Below, piece after piece: positions 8,930 to 19,749 of a stretch of DNA of 64,000 nt (positions are counted from its first letter, which is position 1; every line of letters starts with the position of its first letter). The DNA is taken from positions 213,495,435 through 213,559,434 of the forward strand of contig NC_080572.1 in assembly GCF_030247185.1 (NCBI RefSeq). Reading direction: 5' to 3'. Below the pieces are notes generated by a model. It ran no database searches. It was given only the letters and a program-made list of their open reading frames with translations, and had not been told where the DNA came from. The position numbers and the translations under genes were made by a program. The stretch is from Malaya genurostris (taxonomy: Eukaryota; Arthropoda; Insecta; Diptera; Culicidae).

Positions 8930-11165
8930 TACAGCTGCACGAACATTGCCGGAACGCAGCAGACTCATTTAATAACCATTAATGTTCGGGGAAGAGGATG
9001 TTTTGATGAGTTGGAGTATTATCTTTATCGATCCATTTGGCGAAACGGATTCACTTCACTAGCAGCACAATTTGACTTCTATCACATGATTTAGTGCAAA
9101 GTCTGTGTTCAAAAGAACCTGTTTGGGAGAGAAGAAAATGTTGTGCTTATTAAACTGAAATTGTTGTCACCGATGTAATGGAGAGTAATATGATAGGAAG
9201 GCTAATTTCACAAGATCCGCTTTTAAAGACGGAGACGCGTGGTTATTTGTTTGCTGTAGTGGAGCACACTTTTCGTTGATTGTTCGAACACACAGCTACT
9301 ATGAAGCGACAAATCATTGCCGTTCAGAATATGAGTTTTCGGAAGACCAAGTTTAATTAACAATATGGAGCATAAGAAAAATCACCACATTAAAAAATTT
9401 TCAACCTCAATTCACTTTAGTAAGAGGATTGTAATAAATTCCAATTTCACGCGTTGGTTTCCTGTGACAAAAGATTTCCGTCACTTTGCTAGGTGGATGA
9501 AAAATTACCGATCGGGTGTCGGGTGTTCCTTTTCTTCATTCAATCGTTCTCAATGAGGCGCGCGCCTCGTATGGAAGAGAAAGCCTAGCTGCATAAGCAT
9601 TAATTTTACGGGTCGCAAGTCAGTTGATGAATTAATTCCCGTCAGCAGTTGGTCGCTGCTAGTTGAATCGGGAACAATGGGCTGCGATGGGACGTGCGAT
9701 GCCTGCTAATGCCAGTCACGAACCCTTAAGCGTATGCTGAAAAGTTCCTGCGGATAGTGAATCACTTGTCGGCACTTGACAGTGTCACGGTTGTTGAGCA
9801 CGAGCTAAGCATGTTGTGTACAGCAGGGTTGATTTGTTTCATTTTATAATTTGATTTTTTTTGGCTGCTGATCACAAAAGGTTTTGGGTGAAATACACAA
9901 ATTCAGAGTGTTGGAAAGGTCATCACAAATCACAAAGGTGTTGACACAAAAAAACAACGGTTCCCGAAGTGCAACAAGATGTTGGGACCGTTCCAAGTGA
10001 CGATTTTGGCGTTCGTACAACGTTGCCAAAGAAGGAGGAACTTAATTAATGTTGCTTACTAGGCGAGTTTGTTCGTTGGCCCTTCGGTATAAACTGGTTC
10101 GTTTTCACTTGCCAGCCATTCAACACCCCCACCGTTGGTAATCGTTGTTGACACAGTGCCATACAGTGCTCTATGTGGCTTTCACTGCAGGCAAGTATTC
10201 CTTCGGAAGAGCACTGTGCCTAATCGCGTTTTAAACTATTTGATCTCATTCTGGAGCTGTACGTGTTGTTTCATGAACTAATGACTGAAGCAGTTTCGGA
10301 GTGACTTATTTAAAGCTGAGATTGACGTTATCTCAAAACGGGGACGTTCTTTTAGGTCAATTATTTCTTAAGTTTTGTGTGGATTTATCTTTCGCTCGCT
10401 CTGCAGTGAATGGTCACTATTGAAATAATGTTCGAGGATTTTCCATAGTAGTTGAATTTGAATTCCACTCAAAAGTTAAAAAAAGATAAGAATGAAATGG
10501 TGAGTGATATAATTATGCCAGTTTTATATAACACACAAGCACAATATGACAACACACAAGCAAATATGACACACGCAGTAAAACCCACTTTCATATACTA
10601 GGTAAGGTGAAAAGATGCGCTTCAATCGCAAAAAATATTATCAGTGTTTGTGATTGTCGAAAATTCGACAGAAGCTGCTCGATATTTATCAATATTGTAT
10701 ACAACATTTTCAATCCGATAGAAGATGCTACAAGAACTCGAGTCCCTCAACTCATGAACCGCGAAAGAATTTTTCTGCATTTCTTTGCTCCACTTCATAC
10801 CTTGAGTATTTCACGGCTTTTAAAAAAATTACAGTCTGATAATGATTGGTGCTGTGTGGAATTTCCCAAGAGAGAATCGCAAGTTGACAATTATCGCAGA
10901 AAATCGAATCGATGATTCGACTTGATGATTTTCATACTAGGTTGCAATATTTCAAACCCCTTGTGTGGAGCATTCACATATATTTTCATAGACACAACTT
11001 ATACAAAGGGTATATGCACATAGTTAGAATAAGCGGCAATAGTAAAATAATTCTATCGCAATTATCCACTGCCCATACAGAATCGGATCGCGAAACGAGA
11101 ATAAGTGTTCATTTTAACGACATTAACTTTATATATAATAAGCAATATTCAATATTTCGACGCAG
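8930..11165. other. Anonymous stretch upstream of the putative host exons
   Basis: No supported gene or element. Only chance-length open frames are visible. A perfect 14-bp palindrome GAGGCGCGCGCCTC lies at 9555-9568, conspicuous in otherwise AT-rich DNA. A short imperfect tandem of 'CACACAAGCAAATATGAC'-like units occurs at about 10530-10575. If the exon at 8567-8872 is real, its promoter and 5' UTR should lie here, but nothing marks them unambiguously. Confidence 0.4.
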
Positions 11166-11183
11166 AATTTGACCTCCTAATTC

Positions 11184-11330
11184 AACAGACTCCGTAGCCG
11201 ACTCATAAGTGTAATGAGCTATTGCATGACTAGTACTATAATGCTACGGATACAAAGAATCCGTATAAACCAGGACATGAGCATAAGATATCTGGCTTGT
11301 TAGACCAGTGCAAAGTGGTCAAAACCATAT
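11184..11330 (-). repeat. tRNA-derived SINE, partial copy
   Basis: The segment matches, on the minus strand, the 3' body of the SINE at 41700-41940: 'CCGTAGCCGACTCATAAGTG' and 'TGCATGACTAGTACTATAAT' correspond to its internal landmarks, followed by 'CTGGCTTGTTAGACCAGTGC' from the tRNA-like head. It is diverged and lacks a clear B box. Confidence 0.5.
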
Positions 11331-11976
11331 CAGAACACGCGTGTTTTGCATAAATCACGAGATAGCGAACTCATATTTTCAGAAAAGAAATAGGCCGTGC
11401 TGGAAAAGAAAAAAAAACGAAGATATGAACTCTTTATAATGCATTGGTGTCATGTTTTGATCATAATTTCAAACGTTGTTAAATATGTTCCACATATTTC
11501 CTCAATACAGATAATGGAGTATCTTTCAATTATTTCGCCCAAAAACGTCTTAGTTTGTGAAAATAAAAATATGCAATCCTGTTGTTTTTGATCACTTATA
11601 TCGTTTTCGTTTTTGAACCTAGACGCGGGCTACTCTGACTCCGAGTAAAACGAACACGTGGTACGCGCCCTAAACAACAACTCATGAAAAAAAAAGAAAA
11701 AATAAACAAACTCGGCTGGATGCGTGGTGCGACCCGAGAAAATTTTCAGAGCGATTGGAGTCCGATCTAGAGCGACCTCAGGTTGCTAAAACAAACATAT
11801 CAAACGACGACACGACCTGCCACTCGTCTATCGAAACTGTATCGCAAATTTAACTACCCCTCAGTAACTGGTAATGTCAAAACGAAATCGCACTGAAAAA
11901 CTCATGAACCTGGCAACACAAGTTGATAGATTATTGATTTTAAATAACAGTTACCATAACCTTGGTTACTGCATAT

Positions 11977-12389
11977 TAGAGATGTGCGAAACAGCTCACA
12001 TTGGTGAGCAGCTCCGAACCGATCAGCTCACCAAAATGAACCGATTCGATGTATCAGCTCATCAGCTCATTCAGATTAAACTGATGGTTAATTTTGTGAC
12101 CCGTTTTTCTTGTGCCGTGAGAAGTAAGAGTTCTTACTTATAATGTCTCATTTAATCCGTTGAAGAAGGATAGATGCAGGCATGGAAGAAATAACGAAAC
12201 TTGGTGCAAAAATTTCTTCTCAAAGATCCGTTCAGCTCGCATCTTATTCCTCGCTTCACAATGCGGCGAACTGGGTAGCAAATGAGTGAGCTGGTGAGCT
12301 ACGATTCTTTTAAAAAGAGCTGTGAGCTGTCAGCTCACTTTTATGATTCGATTCATTGGAACAGCTCAGGAGCGAATTGCCCATCTCTA
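11977..12389. mobile_element. hAT-type MITE with 8-bp target duplication
   Basis: Ends TAGAGATGTGC and GCCCATCTCTA are inverted repeats of the classic hAT type, flanked by perfect 8-bp direct repeats CTGCATAT (11969-11976 and 12390-12397) that fit the hAT target consensus nTnnnnAn. The 413-bp interior has no transposase. It is full of short GAGCT/AGCTCA motifs in both orientations (near 11991-12070 and 12275-12370), resembling the subterminal transposase-binding repeats of hAT elements. It must have been mobilised in trans. Confidence 0.85.
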
Positions 12390-12399
12390 CTGCATATTG

Positions 12400-13826
12400 A
12401 AGACTTGGGAAATGTAAACAAAACAAACTGCCTTGAGTGGAATTATCATTTAGTTTAATCGAATAGAGGTCTTCGTTAAAGCTTGCTGGTGCTCATATTG
12501 AAAATGACTTCCAGACAATTCAATATTTATGAATGTTTGTTAAATAGTAACCGTACTTAAATCTATAATGACTATCTGCTATGTAAATAAGTTTCATTTC
12601 AATTCGCCACATGTTTAAAATCGTTCAACCCTCGTTGCTAATCAGCATACATGTTGTGAAACAATGCGCTGTCATATTTTGAAAACTCCTCTACTTCTAC
12701 TCTCAGTAATTTGAGATCTTCGAAAAGTGCGTGTATACTTTGATGAATATGAAAGACACTTGAACAGCATGGAAATCAAATTTCTCGGGATATTAGATCT
12801 GATTGAAATTATAGGTTTTGAAGTGCACATGGAAAGCCTCCAGTTTAAACTGATCTCCTTCAAATAATTTGATTATTTGTGTCTCAAACAGACTGTAACC
12901 AAATACAAATAATACAAATAATTTGTATTTGCTGTAGCTATAGTCTACCGTAAGGCGGCTGGAACTTGTTGAAGTAGTCGAATGTGAAGAGTGTCGGATA
13001 CAATTTAACGATGAAGTCTCATTTTCGTTTCGTGAAGACTGGTACTAACTTCCAGTTTGGTTGACAGTATATTAAGCAAAAGTCATGTGTTTCGGAAACT
13101 CGACTGGATATTCCTAAAAAGAAAGACCATCATCATGGATGAGTTAGATGAATACACTGCAGATAGAGCTAATGGGTAGTTGTGGACGATATAGGATGAC
13201 GCCTTTCTGTCGCAACACTACTTCTAGTACTAGATTTGGTTATTGTACTATTGTGGTCGGCGCAAATCTAGAAAGTACGTTGTAACAAAATTTAAATTTA
13301 TAGAAAAGTTTCACAGCTTTCTCAAATAATTTGTTTATTTATTATAGCGCTGCTTGGTAACTAGTTCATAGCAACTAAAACAGTGTTGCTCAAGAAGATT
13401 ATTTTCATGATTATCGAGGGTTCGCTATATTTATGGTAACTGGCGGTAAATCACTCTCGAACACTTTTTGTTCAGGTTTTTGTTCGGACTGCCTGGTCGT
13501 GTCGTCGTATCAAACGTTGTTTGGGCGACTCTGGGTCAGCTTTCGGGCTGCTCTGATCAATTAACGAAAACGGTATTAAACATCACAACTTTTCATTACC
13601 GTTAAATCAATAGTCAACATTTAACAAGTTAGTAACGATTCTAAAAGTTTGTTTTAATTCGACATGTACTGCATAAATAAAATAAATTATGAATTTCAGC
13701 TTGTTGATGTGTGCAAAATACAAAACAATATATTTCATTTCATTTTCAAAAAGACCACAGACAAGTGGGTAAAGGTTTTTTAAAAGACACCAACTACATG
13801 CGAGGGCTAGAAACTAAAGCTAAACA
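12400..13826. other. Anonymous stretch
   Basis: No gene or element recognised. A short hairpin with 11-bp arms (CAAATACAAAT and ATTTGTATTTG) lies at about 12900-12931. The only open frame of note (12672-12863, minus) shows no family features. Confidence 0.4.
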
Positions 13827-13952
13827 TACTTTATGATCAAAAATGAACCGGAATTTTCAATTTAAAATTCCCTCGCTTGTCCAATCGGTAAACTTTTATT
13901 CTCTCAACATTGGCAACACTTTTATACACATTCTGTCAAATTTTGACGCATA

Positions 13953-14567
13953 CCCGATCAGATGGTAATAACAAAATTATAACAACTGGAGTAATTTATT
14001 TCAGAAATATTTTGTAACAAATTTTGAAATTTTTTTGGATGGTAAGCTGTTAAAATAACAAAAATCATAACAAAAACGACTCTAGCGGGAACAAAATCGT
14101 AGCAGATTTTGAAACGTTTGTATCACAATTATTACTGAATTTGATATAACTACAGAACTCCGAAAACAGAAATTTCTAACAATAGTTGTAATAAATTAGA
14201 TAGCAAATTTAACACAGAAAAACTATTACAGCCAACTTTTAGCATCGTTCTAATCCAAAATTTTCAAATGATTTTTTTTATTAAATGAATAGTTTATTGA
14301 GTAATCTGGTTTATTTATTTAGTTCTTTGAAATTTTGATCATTATATTTCGATTTGAAGCAATGGAAGAACTCTAATTAATGAACTTTATCATGTGTTTT
14401 TCAAATGAAAGTAAAACAACATAACTGATTTTGCTATTATATTGTTATAATAAATTTTAATTTTCAACTGTTTTCATTTGTTAAATATCTCAAAATAACA
14501 CAAATTGTTATACATATCAACTGTTGATATACTTGTGATATGATTTTGTTATGTGCATCTGATCGGG
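13953..14567. mobile_element. TA-flanked MITE nested in the mariner TIR
   Basis: Ends CCCGATCAGATG and CATCTGATCGGG are perfect 12-bp inverted repeats flanked by TA (13951-13952 and 14568-14569). Removing the 615 bp and one TA recreates the uninterrupted left TIR seen in the right arm at about 15265-15290. The interior is AT-rich with repeated ATAACAAAA/TTGTTAT motifs in both orientations and no ORF. It is a non-autonomous TA-targeting (Tc1/mariner-like) element. Confidence 0.85.
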
Positions 14568-14638
14568 TATCATACGATTAGTTTTTGTTTGGCGTCTATA
14601 CAAAGAAGTTGAAAAATTTTCGTGTGGCGATTTTTATA

Positions 14639-15196
14639 ATGGATGAAAATTTAGAACAACGTGCGTGCATCAAATTTTGTATTGCAAATGGATTTAAGTT
14701 TTCCGAAACGTTGAAAATGTTAGAAAAGGCCTTTGGTGAATTGTGTCTAGGAAAAACACAGGCATACGAGTTGTATAAATGCTTCAAAGGTGGTCGTACA
14801 AGGTTTGATCATGATGAGATCCCTGGCCGCCCAACAACATCTGTTACTGCAGAAAACATTGAATCGGCGAAGCAAATCGTGTTGCAAAATCGTTCTGTAC
14901 CGATTAGAGAGATTGCTGTGTTGTTGGGCATCTCTTAGGAACAGCCGAACACATTTTAACTTAGGTTTTGGGTTTGAAACGCGTCGCTTCTCGGCTGGTG
15001 CCAAAAACGCTGAATTTCATTCAAAAACAGCGTCGTGTTGATGTGGCCAAAGAGACGATTTCCAACGCATATAGTGACCCCACATTCATCGAATGCATCA
15101 TAACTGGTGATGAGGAGTGGATCTATGAATATGACGTCGAATCCGCACAACAATCGACCGAATGACGCTTCGAAGGCGAGCCGTTGTTCTAAATTT
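14639..15196 (+). pseudogene. Truncated mariner transposase
   Basis: The ATG at 14639 opens the N-terminal helix-turn-helix region; 'LGKTQAYELYKCFKGGRT' and 'EIPGRPTTSVTAENIESA' match the mariner paired-like DNA-binding domain. A stop follows 'IREIAVLLGIS' at 14936. A second frame continues with 'LGLKRVASRLVPKTLNF', 'ECIITGDEEWIYEYDVES' (containing the first catalytic aspartate of the D,D34D triad) and 'AQQST', then stops. The remaining two aspartates and the C-terminus are absent, replaced by the inverted right arm. Inactive. Confidence 0.85.
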
Positions 15197-15399
15197 TTAT
15201 CCATTATAAAAATCGCCACACGAAAATTTTTCAACTTCTTTGTATAGATGCCAAACAAAAACTAATCGTACGATATGCGTCAAAATTTGACAGAATGTGT
15301 ATAAAAGTGTTGCCAACGTGAGAGAAAAAAAGTTTACCGATTGGACAAGCGCGGGAATTTTAAAATGAAAATTCCGGTTCTTTTTTTATCATAAGGTAC

Positions 15400-15940
15400 A
15401 AGTAGTCGAAACGTTAGAGTGAAAGTGAAAACTTGTTCCAAATACAGTTAAAGAATGCATGCCGAAAATCAAAATTTGAAAGAAACAAATTTATAAAAAA
15501 TAAATACTTTAGATCAATCAGTTTTAAGTTTTTTTACGTTATCTGTTGGGCTAACATTTTTCAGAGCTTCATGTCACTGTTTAGGGCAGTCGATGTTGGG
15601 TACTTTGTACTGCTCCAACAATCACGAAAACGTCCGCTAATAACACCATTTGGTCAAAATTTTCTTTTCTTTGTTCGGAAATTACACCTCGAATTTCCAG
15701 TATTCTTTTAATTTATGTCACTGGTTCACAACCCTTTTTAATTCGCGGACCTCTTTGAAACAATAATAGTTCTCCGCAGAACCCCTCGATTCCGTTCACT
15801 GGAAATATATTTTCACTCTGTTTCGAAAACTGCAAAGTATCAACGGAAAAGGACATACATGTTTCATAACCCTTTTTAAATTCAATTTTAAGCAACACAA
15901 AAACAAACATTGCTAGAAATAATCAGTGATAGAAAAATAT
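15400..15940. other. Spacer between mariner relics
   Basis: No gene or element recognised. The small open frame at 15433-15711 (+) shows no family features. Confidence 0.4.
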
Positions 15941-16750
15941 AGGGTAATTTTTTTAAAAATGAAATGAAATCTTTATTGAAATCGATAGAACGATCAAGAA
16001 AATTTAATGCTTGAATATGGATTCCATGCAAATGTTAGCGCAAGGTCCAATTTCGTCACACTCTCTCCAACATATTGCCCTGTATTTCACGAATAAATGT
16101 TCAATATTTGCTTCCAGTTCGTCAATCGTTACTGGTTTATCCTTGTAGACATGAGCTTTAACATGTCACCATAAAAAAATAGTTCAAAGGCGTTAAATCA
16201 CACGATCTAGGCCAATTGGCGGACCCAAAACGTGAGATAAACTATTCGCCGAAAGCGGCTCTCAATTTGGTCATCGGTTCGCGTGCCGTGTTGGATGTGG
16301 CACCGTTTTGTTAAAACCACAAATCAGGCATGTCCAATTCTTCCATTATGCACAAAAAAAATCATCGATCATCATACGGTAGCGCTCGCCTTTCACAGTA
16401 ACGTTCAGCCCATCATCGCCCTTAAAGAAGTACAGCTTGATGATGTCACCGGCCTTTTGCTCTGGTAGCTCTTGCAATGCTTCTGGCTGGTCTTCACTCC
16501 AGATGTGGCAATTTTGCTTGTTTTACGTATCCATTCAACCAGAAATGAGCTTTGTCGTTGAATACAATAATTTGATAAAAAGTGAATCTTCCTCCGACTT
16601 TCAGCGACCATTCACCAAATGTTGTAAGTCGATCCATGATTAAATCATAGATCAAACTGAACAAATTTGACAATGACACTAGACACGATTCACGCTTGAT
16701 CTGTCAAAAACGGTGCTGCCAAAAAGATACCAGCAAAAAAAAATCACCCT
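15941..16750 (-). mobile_element. Degenerate mariner relic related to the rosa-like family
   Basis: Ends AGGGTAATTTTTTT (15941) and AAAAAAATCACCCT (to 16750) form short TIRs like those of the element at 18198. The minus strand encodes broken pieces of the same transposase: 'VFNDKAHFWLNGYVKQAK' (first catalytic D present as N-D-K), 'EELDMPDLWF', a Q-N-G-A-T counterpart of the Q-Q-D-G-A-T motif, and 'RSCDLTPLNYF'. Stops and frame changes are frequent. Two of the expected catalytic aspartates are substituted by asparagine, so it is long dead. Confidence 0.7.
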
Positions 16751-16759
16751 TCAGCAATT

Positions 16760-18190
16760 CATGAAAATGATTCGCGACTCCTCAAGAAATATTGCACGGA
16801 TCACTGGTTGGGAATAACTGCTTTATGTTAACCAAATTGACAACACAGGATAAAGTCAGAGGATGCAACAAGAAGATGTCATGAAATTTCACCCGCCACT
16901 TGAAGTGACAATGAATACTAGATGTAATTTTAATTATTGGAATATTTGATATGCTCCTCTTTTGTTGATCTTTTAAAACAAACAGCAATGTTTACAAACT
17001 CAGGATCAAAGAACTTTGTGAGATCATACATATCAGTGGAGTGTTTTAAGACACTTTCCTATATGTTTATTGATTCGAATTTAAATCAATACCAAAACAA
17101 ACTAATCAAACAAATGGCTTTTTACATTTGTTCCCATTCAGTAAATGGATGTGTATTTTGTCTGGTTTGGAGCGTATTCCTAGGAATCGACTTCAATTTG
17201 ATGCAGGAAAGCTGTTGCACTTTTTTCCTAAAAGTTAATACAAGTTCACTAGCTCTGAAAGTTCCACCAGTGCCAATCACATTACTATATATTCTAACGA
17301 AATGAGTGGTATCCAGCCCGCGTTATTAGTGGGGTGAATGATTGATGAGAACAATCAATCTAACTACCCGCAGATTTAGATCCCGCTTGCTGTGAGACAA
17401 AATGACGGATCTAAAAATAAAATATATCTCGCATATAAATATCTTTGGGACTATAATGTATAGCGAGCATTGTGCTTACCGGAAGGTCGTTGTTAGATAC
17501 ATGATACATTCGCAGTTTGTAACTTTAATAATAGAACGACGCAGCATCGAGGTCAAGTGTATACTCACTGAGGATACTTTTGCCTGCTACATTCAAGTAT
17601 AAAGGTTGTTTTCATAACCGGTTCACTCGCAACAGGAAGTCACATTATTAGCAACTACTTTGCTGAACTGACTAACAGTGACGGAATGATAACCTAACAT
17701 CATGCTCGGAATAATCAGTTCGAGGAATATATTTCATACGTCATTCCGGTTAAAAATCAGCATTGATGCTTAAATGGAATTAAGTGAGCTACTACTTTAC
17801 TCAGGAAGAACTGGGCGTTCACTGGATACTGGCTGAACACTTTTTGATGAAGTTGGGCTCCGGACTGTGTAAAACCCGTTCCAGTGAATGTCCTGTTGGA
17901 AAATGAACTTTTTTGAAAGTCAGACTGTATCAACAAAACATGCCCACAGATCTGTTGCTGTATCACCATTATCACTCTTTGCTAATTCGTCGATGAGGTG
18001 CTCATCATAATACTACTTCCACTTGACATCAGCTCGTGAGAAAAATGCCGTTTGAGTCCCTGAACATGTCAGCTTGCGACACGTAGCCTTTGCGAGAGCT
18101 GTTCAACTTTTCCTAGAACTTGCGCATGTAGTTTACGCAGTACAGTTGTTCTATCTCTTCGCGATGAGAACGTCTATAATCCAAATTAAA
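16760..18190. other. Anonymous stretch with an unassigned minus-strand frame
   Basis: An open frame of 122 codons lies at 16937-17305 (+) with no recognisable motif. A minus-strand frame at 17975-17757 reads 'GTGFTQSGAQLHQKVFSQYP'; adjoining minus-strand sequence reads 'YYDEHLIDELAKSDNGDTAT'. These look protein-like but I cannot assign them to a family. They may be remnants of another element. Confidence 0.35.
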
Positions 18191-18197
18191 CAATATA

Positions 18198-19122
18198 CAG
18201 GGTGATTTTTTAAGAGCTTGAGAACTTTTTTAAACAATAAAACGCATAAAATTTGCAAAATCTCATCGGTTCTTTATTTTAAACGTTAGATTGGTACATG
18301 ACATTTACTTTTTGAAGATAATTTCATTTAAATGTTGACCGCGGCTGCGTCTTAGGTGGTCCATTCGGAAAGTCCGCTTTTTTATCGACAAATTTTGTTC
18401 AGCGATGAGGCTCATTTCTGGTTGAATGGCTACGTAAATAAGCAAAATTGCCGCATTTGGAGTGAAGAGCAACCAGAAGCCGTTCAAGAACTGCCCATGC
18501 ATCCCGAAAAATGCACTGTTTGGTGTGGTTTGTACGCTGGTGGAATCATTGGACCGTATTTTTTCAAAGATGCTGTTGGACGCAACGTTACAGTGAATGG
18601 CGATCGCTATCGTTCGATGCTAACAAACTTTTTGTTGCCAAAAATGGAAGAACTGAACTTGGTTGACATGTGGTTTCAACAAGATGGCGCTACATGCCAC
18701 ACAGCTCGCGATTCTATGGCCATTTTGAGGGAAAACTTCGGAGAACAATTCATCTCAAGAAATGGACCGGTAAGTTGGCCACCAAGATCATGCGATTTGA
18801 CGCCTTTAGACTATTTTTTGTGGGGCTACGTCAAGTCTAAAGTCTACAGAAATAAGCCAGTAACTATTCCAGCTTTGGAAGACAACATTTCCGAAGAAAT
18901 TCGGGCTATTCCGGCCGAAATGCTCGAAAAAGTTGCCCAAAATTGGACTTTCCGAATGGACCACCTAAGACGCAGCCGCGGTCAACATTTAAATGAAATT
19001 ATCTTCAAAAAGTAAATGTCATGTACCAATCTAACGTTTAAAATAAAGAACCGATGAGATTTTGCAAATTTTATGCGTTTTATTGTTTAAAAAAGTTCTC
19101 AAGCTCTTAAAAAATCACCCTT
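18198..19122 (+). mobile_element. Rosa-like mariner derivative with 178-bp inverted ends
   Basis: TA (18196-18197; 19123-19124) flanks inverted ends 'AGGGTGATTTTTTAAGAGC'. The inverted match extends for about 178 bp (18198-18375 against 18944-19121) with very high identity. The right arm encodes the transposase C-terminus and its stop codon, so the left arm is an antisense copy of the 3' coding end. The normal 5' half, with the DNA-binding domain, has been replaced. Total length is 925 bp. Confidence 0.85.
18356..19015 (+). pseudogene. Catalytic half of a rosa-like (DD41D) mariner transposase
   Basis: The 219-codon frame is open and carries all three catalytic aspartates: 'LFSDEAHFWLNG' (residue 17), 'WFQQDGATCHTA' (residue 110) and 'SCDLTPLDYFLWGYVK'. 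The distance from D110 to the D of 'LDYF' is 41 residues (36 to the preceding 'CDLT'), fitting the DD41D rosa group. It ends 'SRGQHLNEIIFKK'. The first 10 or so codons come from the inverted arm rather than the original gene, and the helix-turn-helix domain is missing, so it cannot bind its ends. The intact frame suggests a recent insertion. Confidence 0.85.
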
Positions 19123-19749
19123 TACTATGGGTCAGATTTCTTTGACTTTTTTTTTATTCTAATCGTAAATACATTTTTGCAACATTAATAACTTTATTCA
19201 TTGGAGTTCTCAAATCAACATTCCTGTCTTTCTGTATGGAAAGGTTAAAGAATTGCTGGAAACCCCGACTTCTGTGCGGAGCCCTAGAGACCCCTAGTGT
19301 TATATATGATACGAGCAGATTTTTCTCTTCGCTCAATTTTTCCGAATCTAGCCAAACTGATTTCACCAAGCTTAGGATTTAGAAAGTTATGTTATCATAT
19401 GTTTGACGCAAACGACAAACCACACTTTTTCTCTGAGTTCATTTCGATTAGCTTAGGTTTACTGGAAATGAGCTACTATCTGGTCATTAATCAAGTTCGA
19501 AAGGATTAAGGCAAACATTACCCAATCGGGATATGTAACATCCTAAGTATCGTAATCGGCAAACAGCAGTGTTTTTCTTAACGTAATTTTATTTTTAAAT
19601 TTATGAACCAGTTTCGAAAATCTTAGACGCGTTTGAATATTATTATTATTTGATTTGATTAGGGTCATAATGGCGAACACTTTTTGTTCGGAAGATATGA
19701 TCGTTTAAATGTTTTTATGAATCAATGATCAGTGCAAGGCTAGTTGAAA

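Larger units (their letters stand above)
13829..15396 (+). mobile_element. Mariner-family element with long TIRs, containing a nested MITE
   Basis: TA dinucleotides (13827-13828 and 15397-15398) flank inverted ends beginning CTTTATGATCAAAAATG on the left and CCTTATGATAAAAAAAG as read inward from the right. The inverted match runs about 220 bp: left 13829-13952 plus 14570-14660, right 15178-15396. It reaches past the transposase start codon, so the right arm carries an antisense copy of the first codons. A 615-bp MITE splits the left arm. Without it the element is about 950 bp, shorter than a typical 1.3-kb mariner, because the C-terminal catalytic half is missing. Confidence 0.85.
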
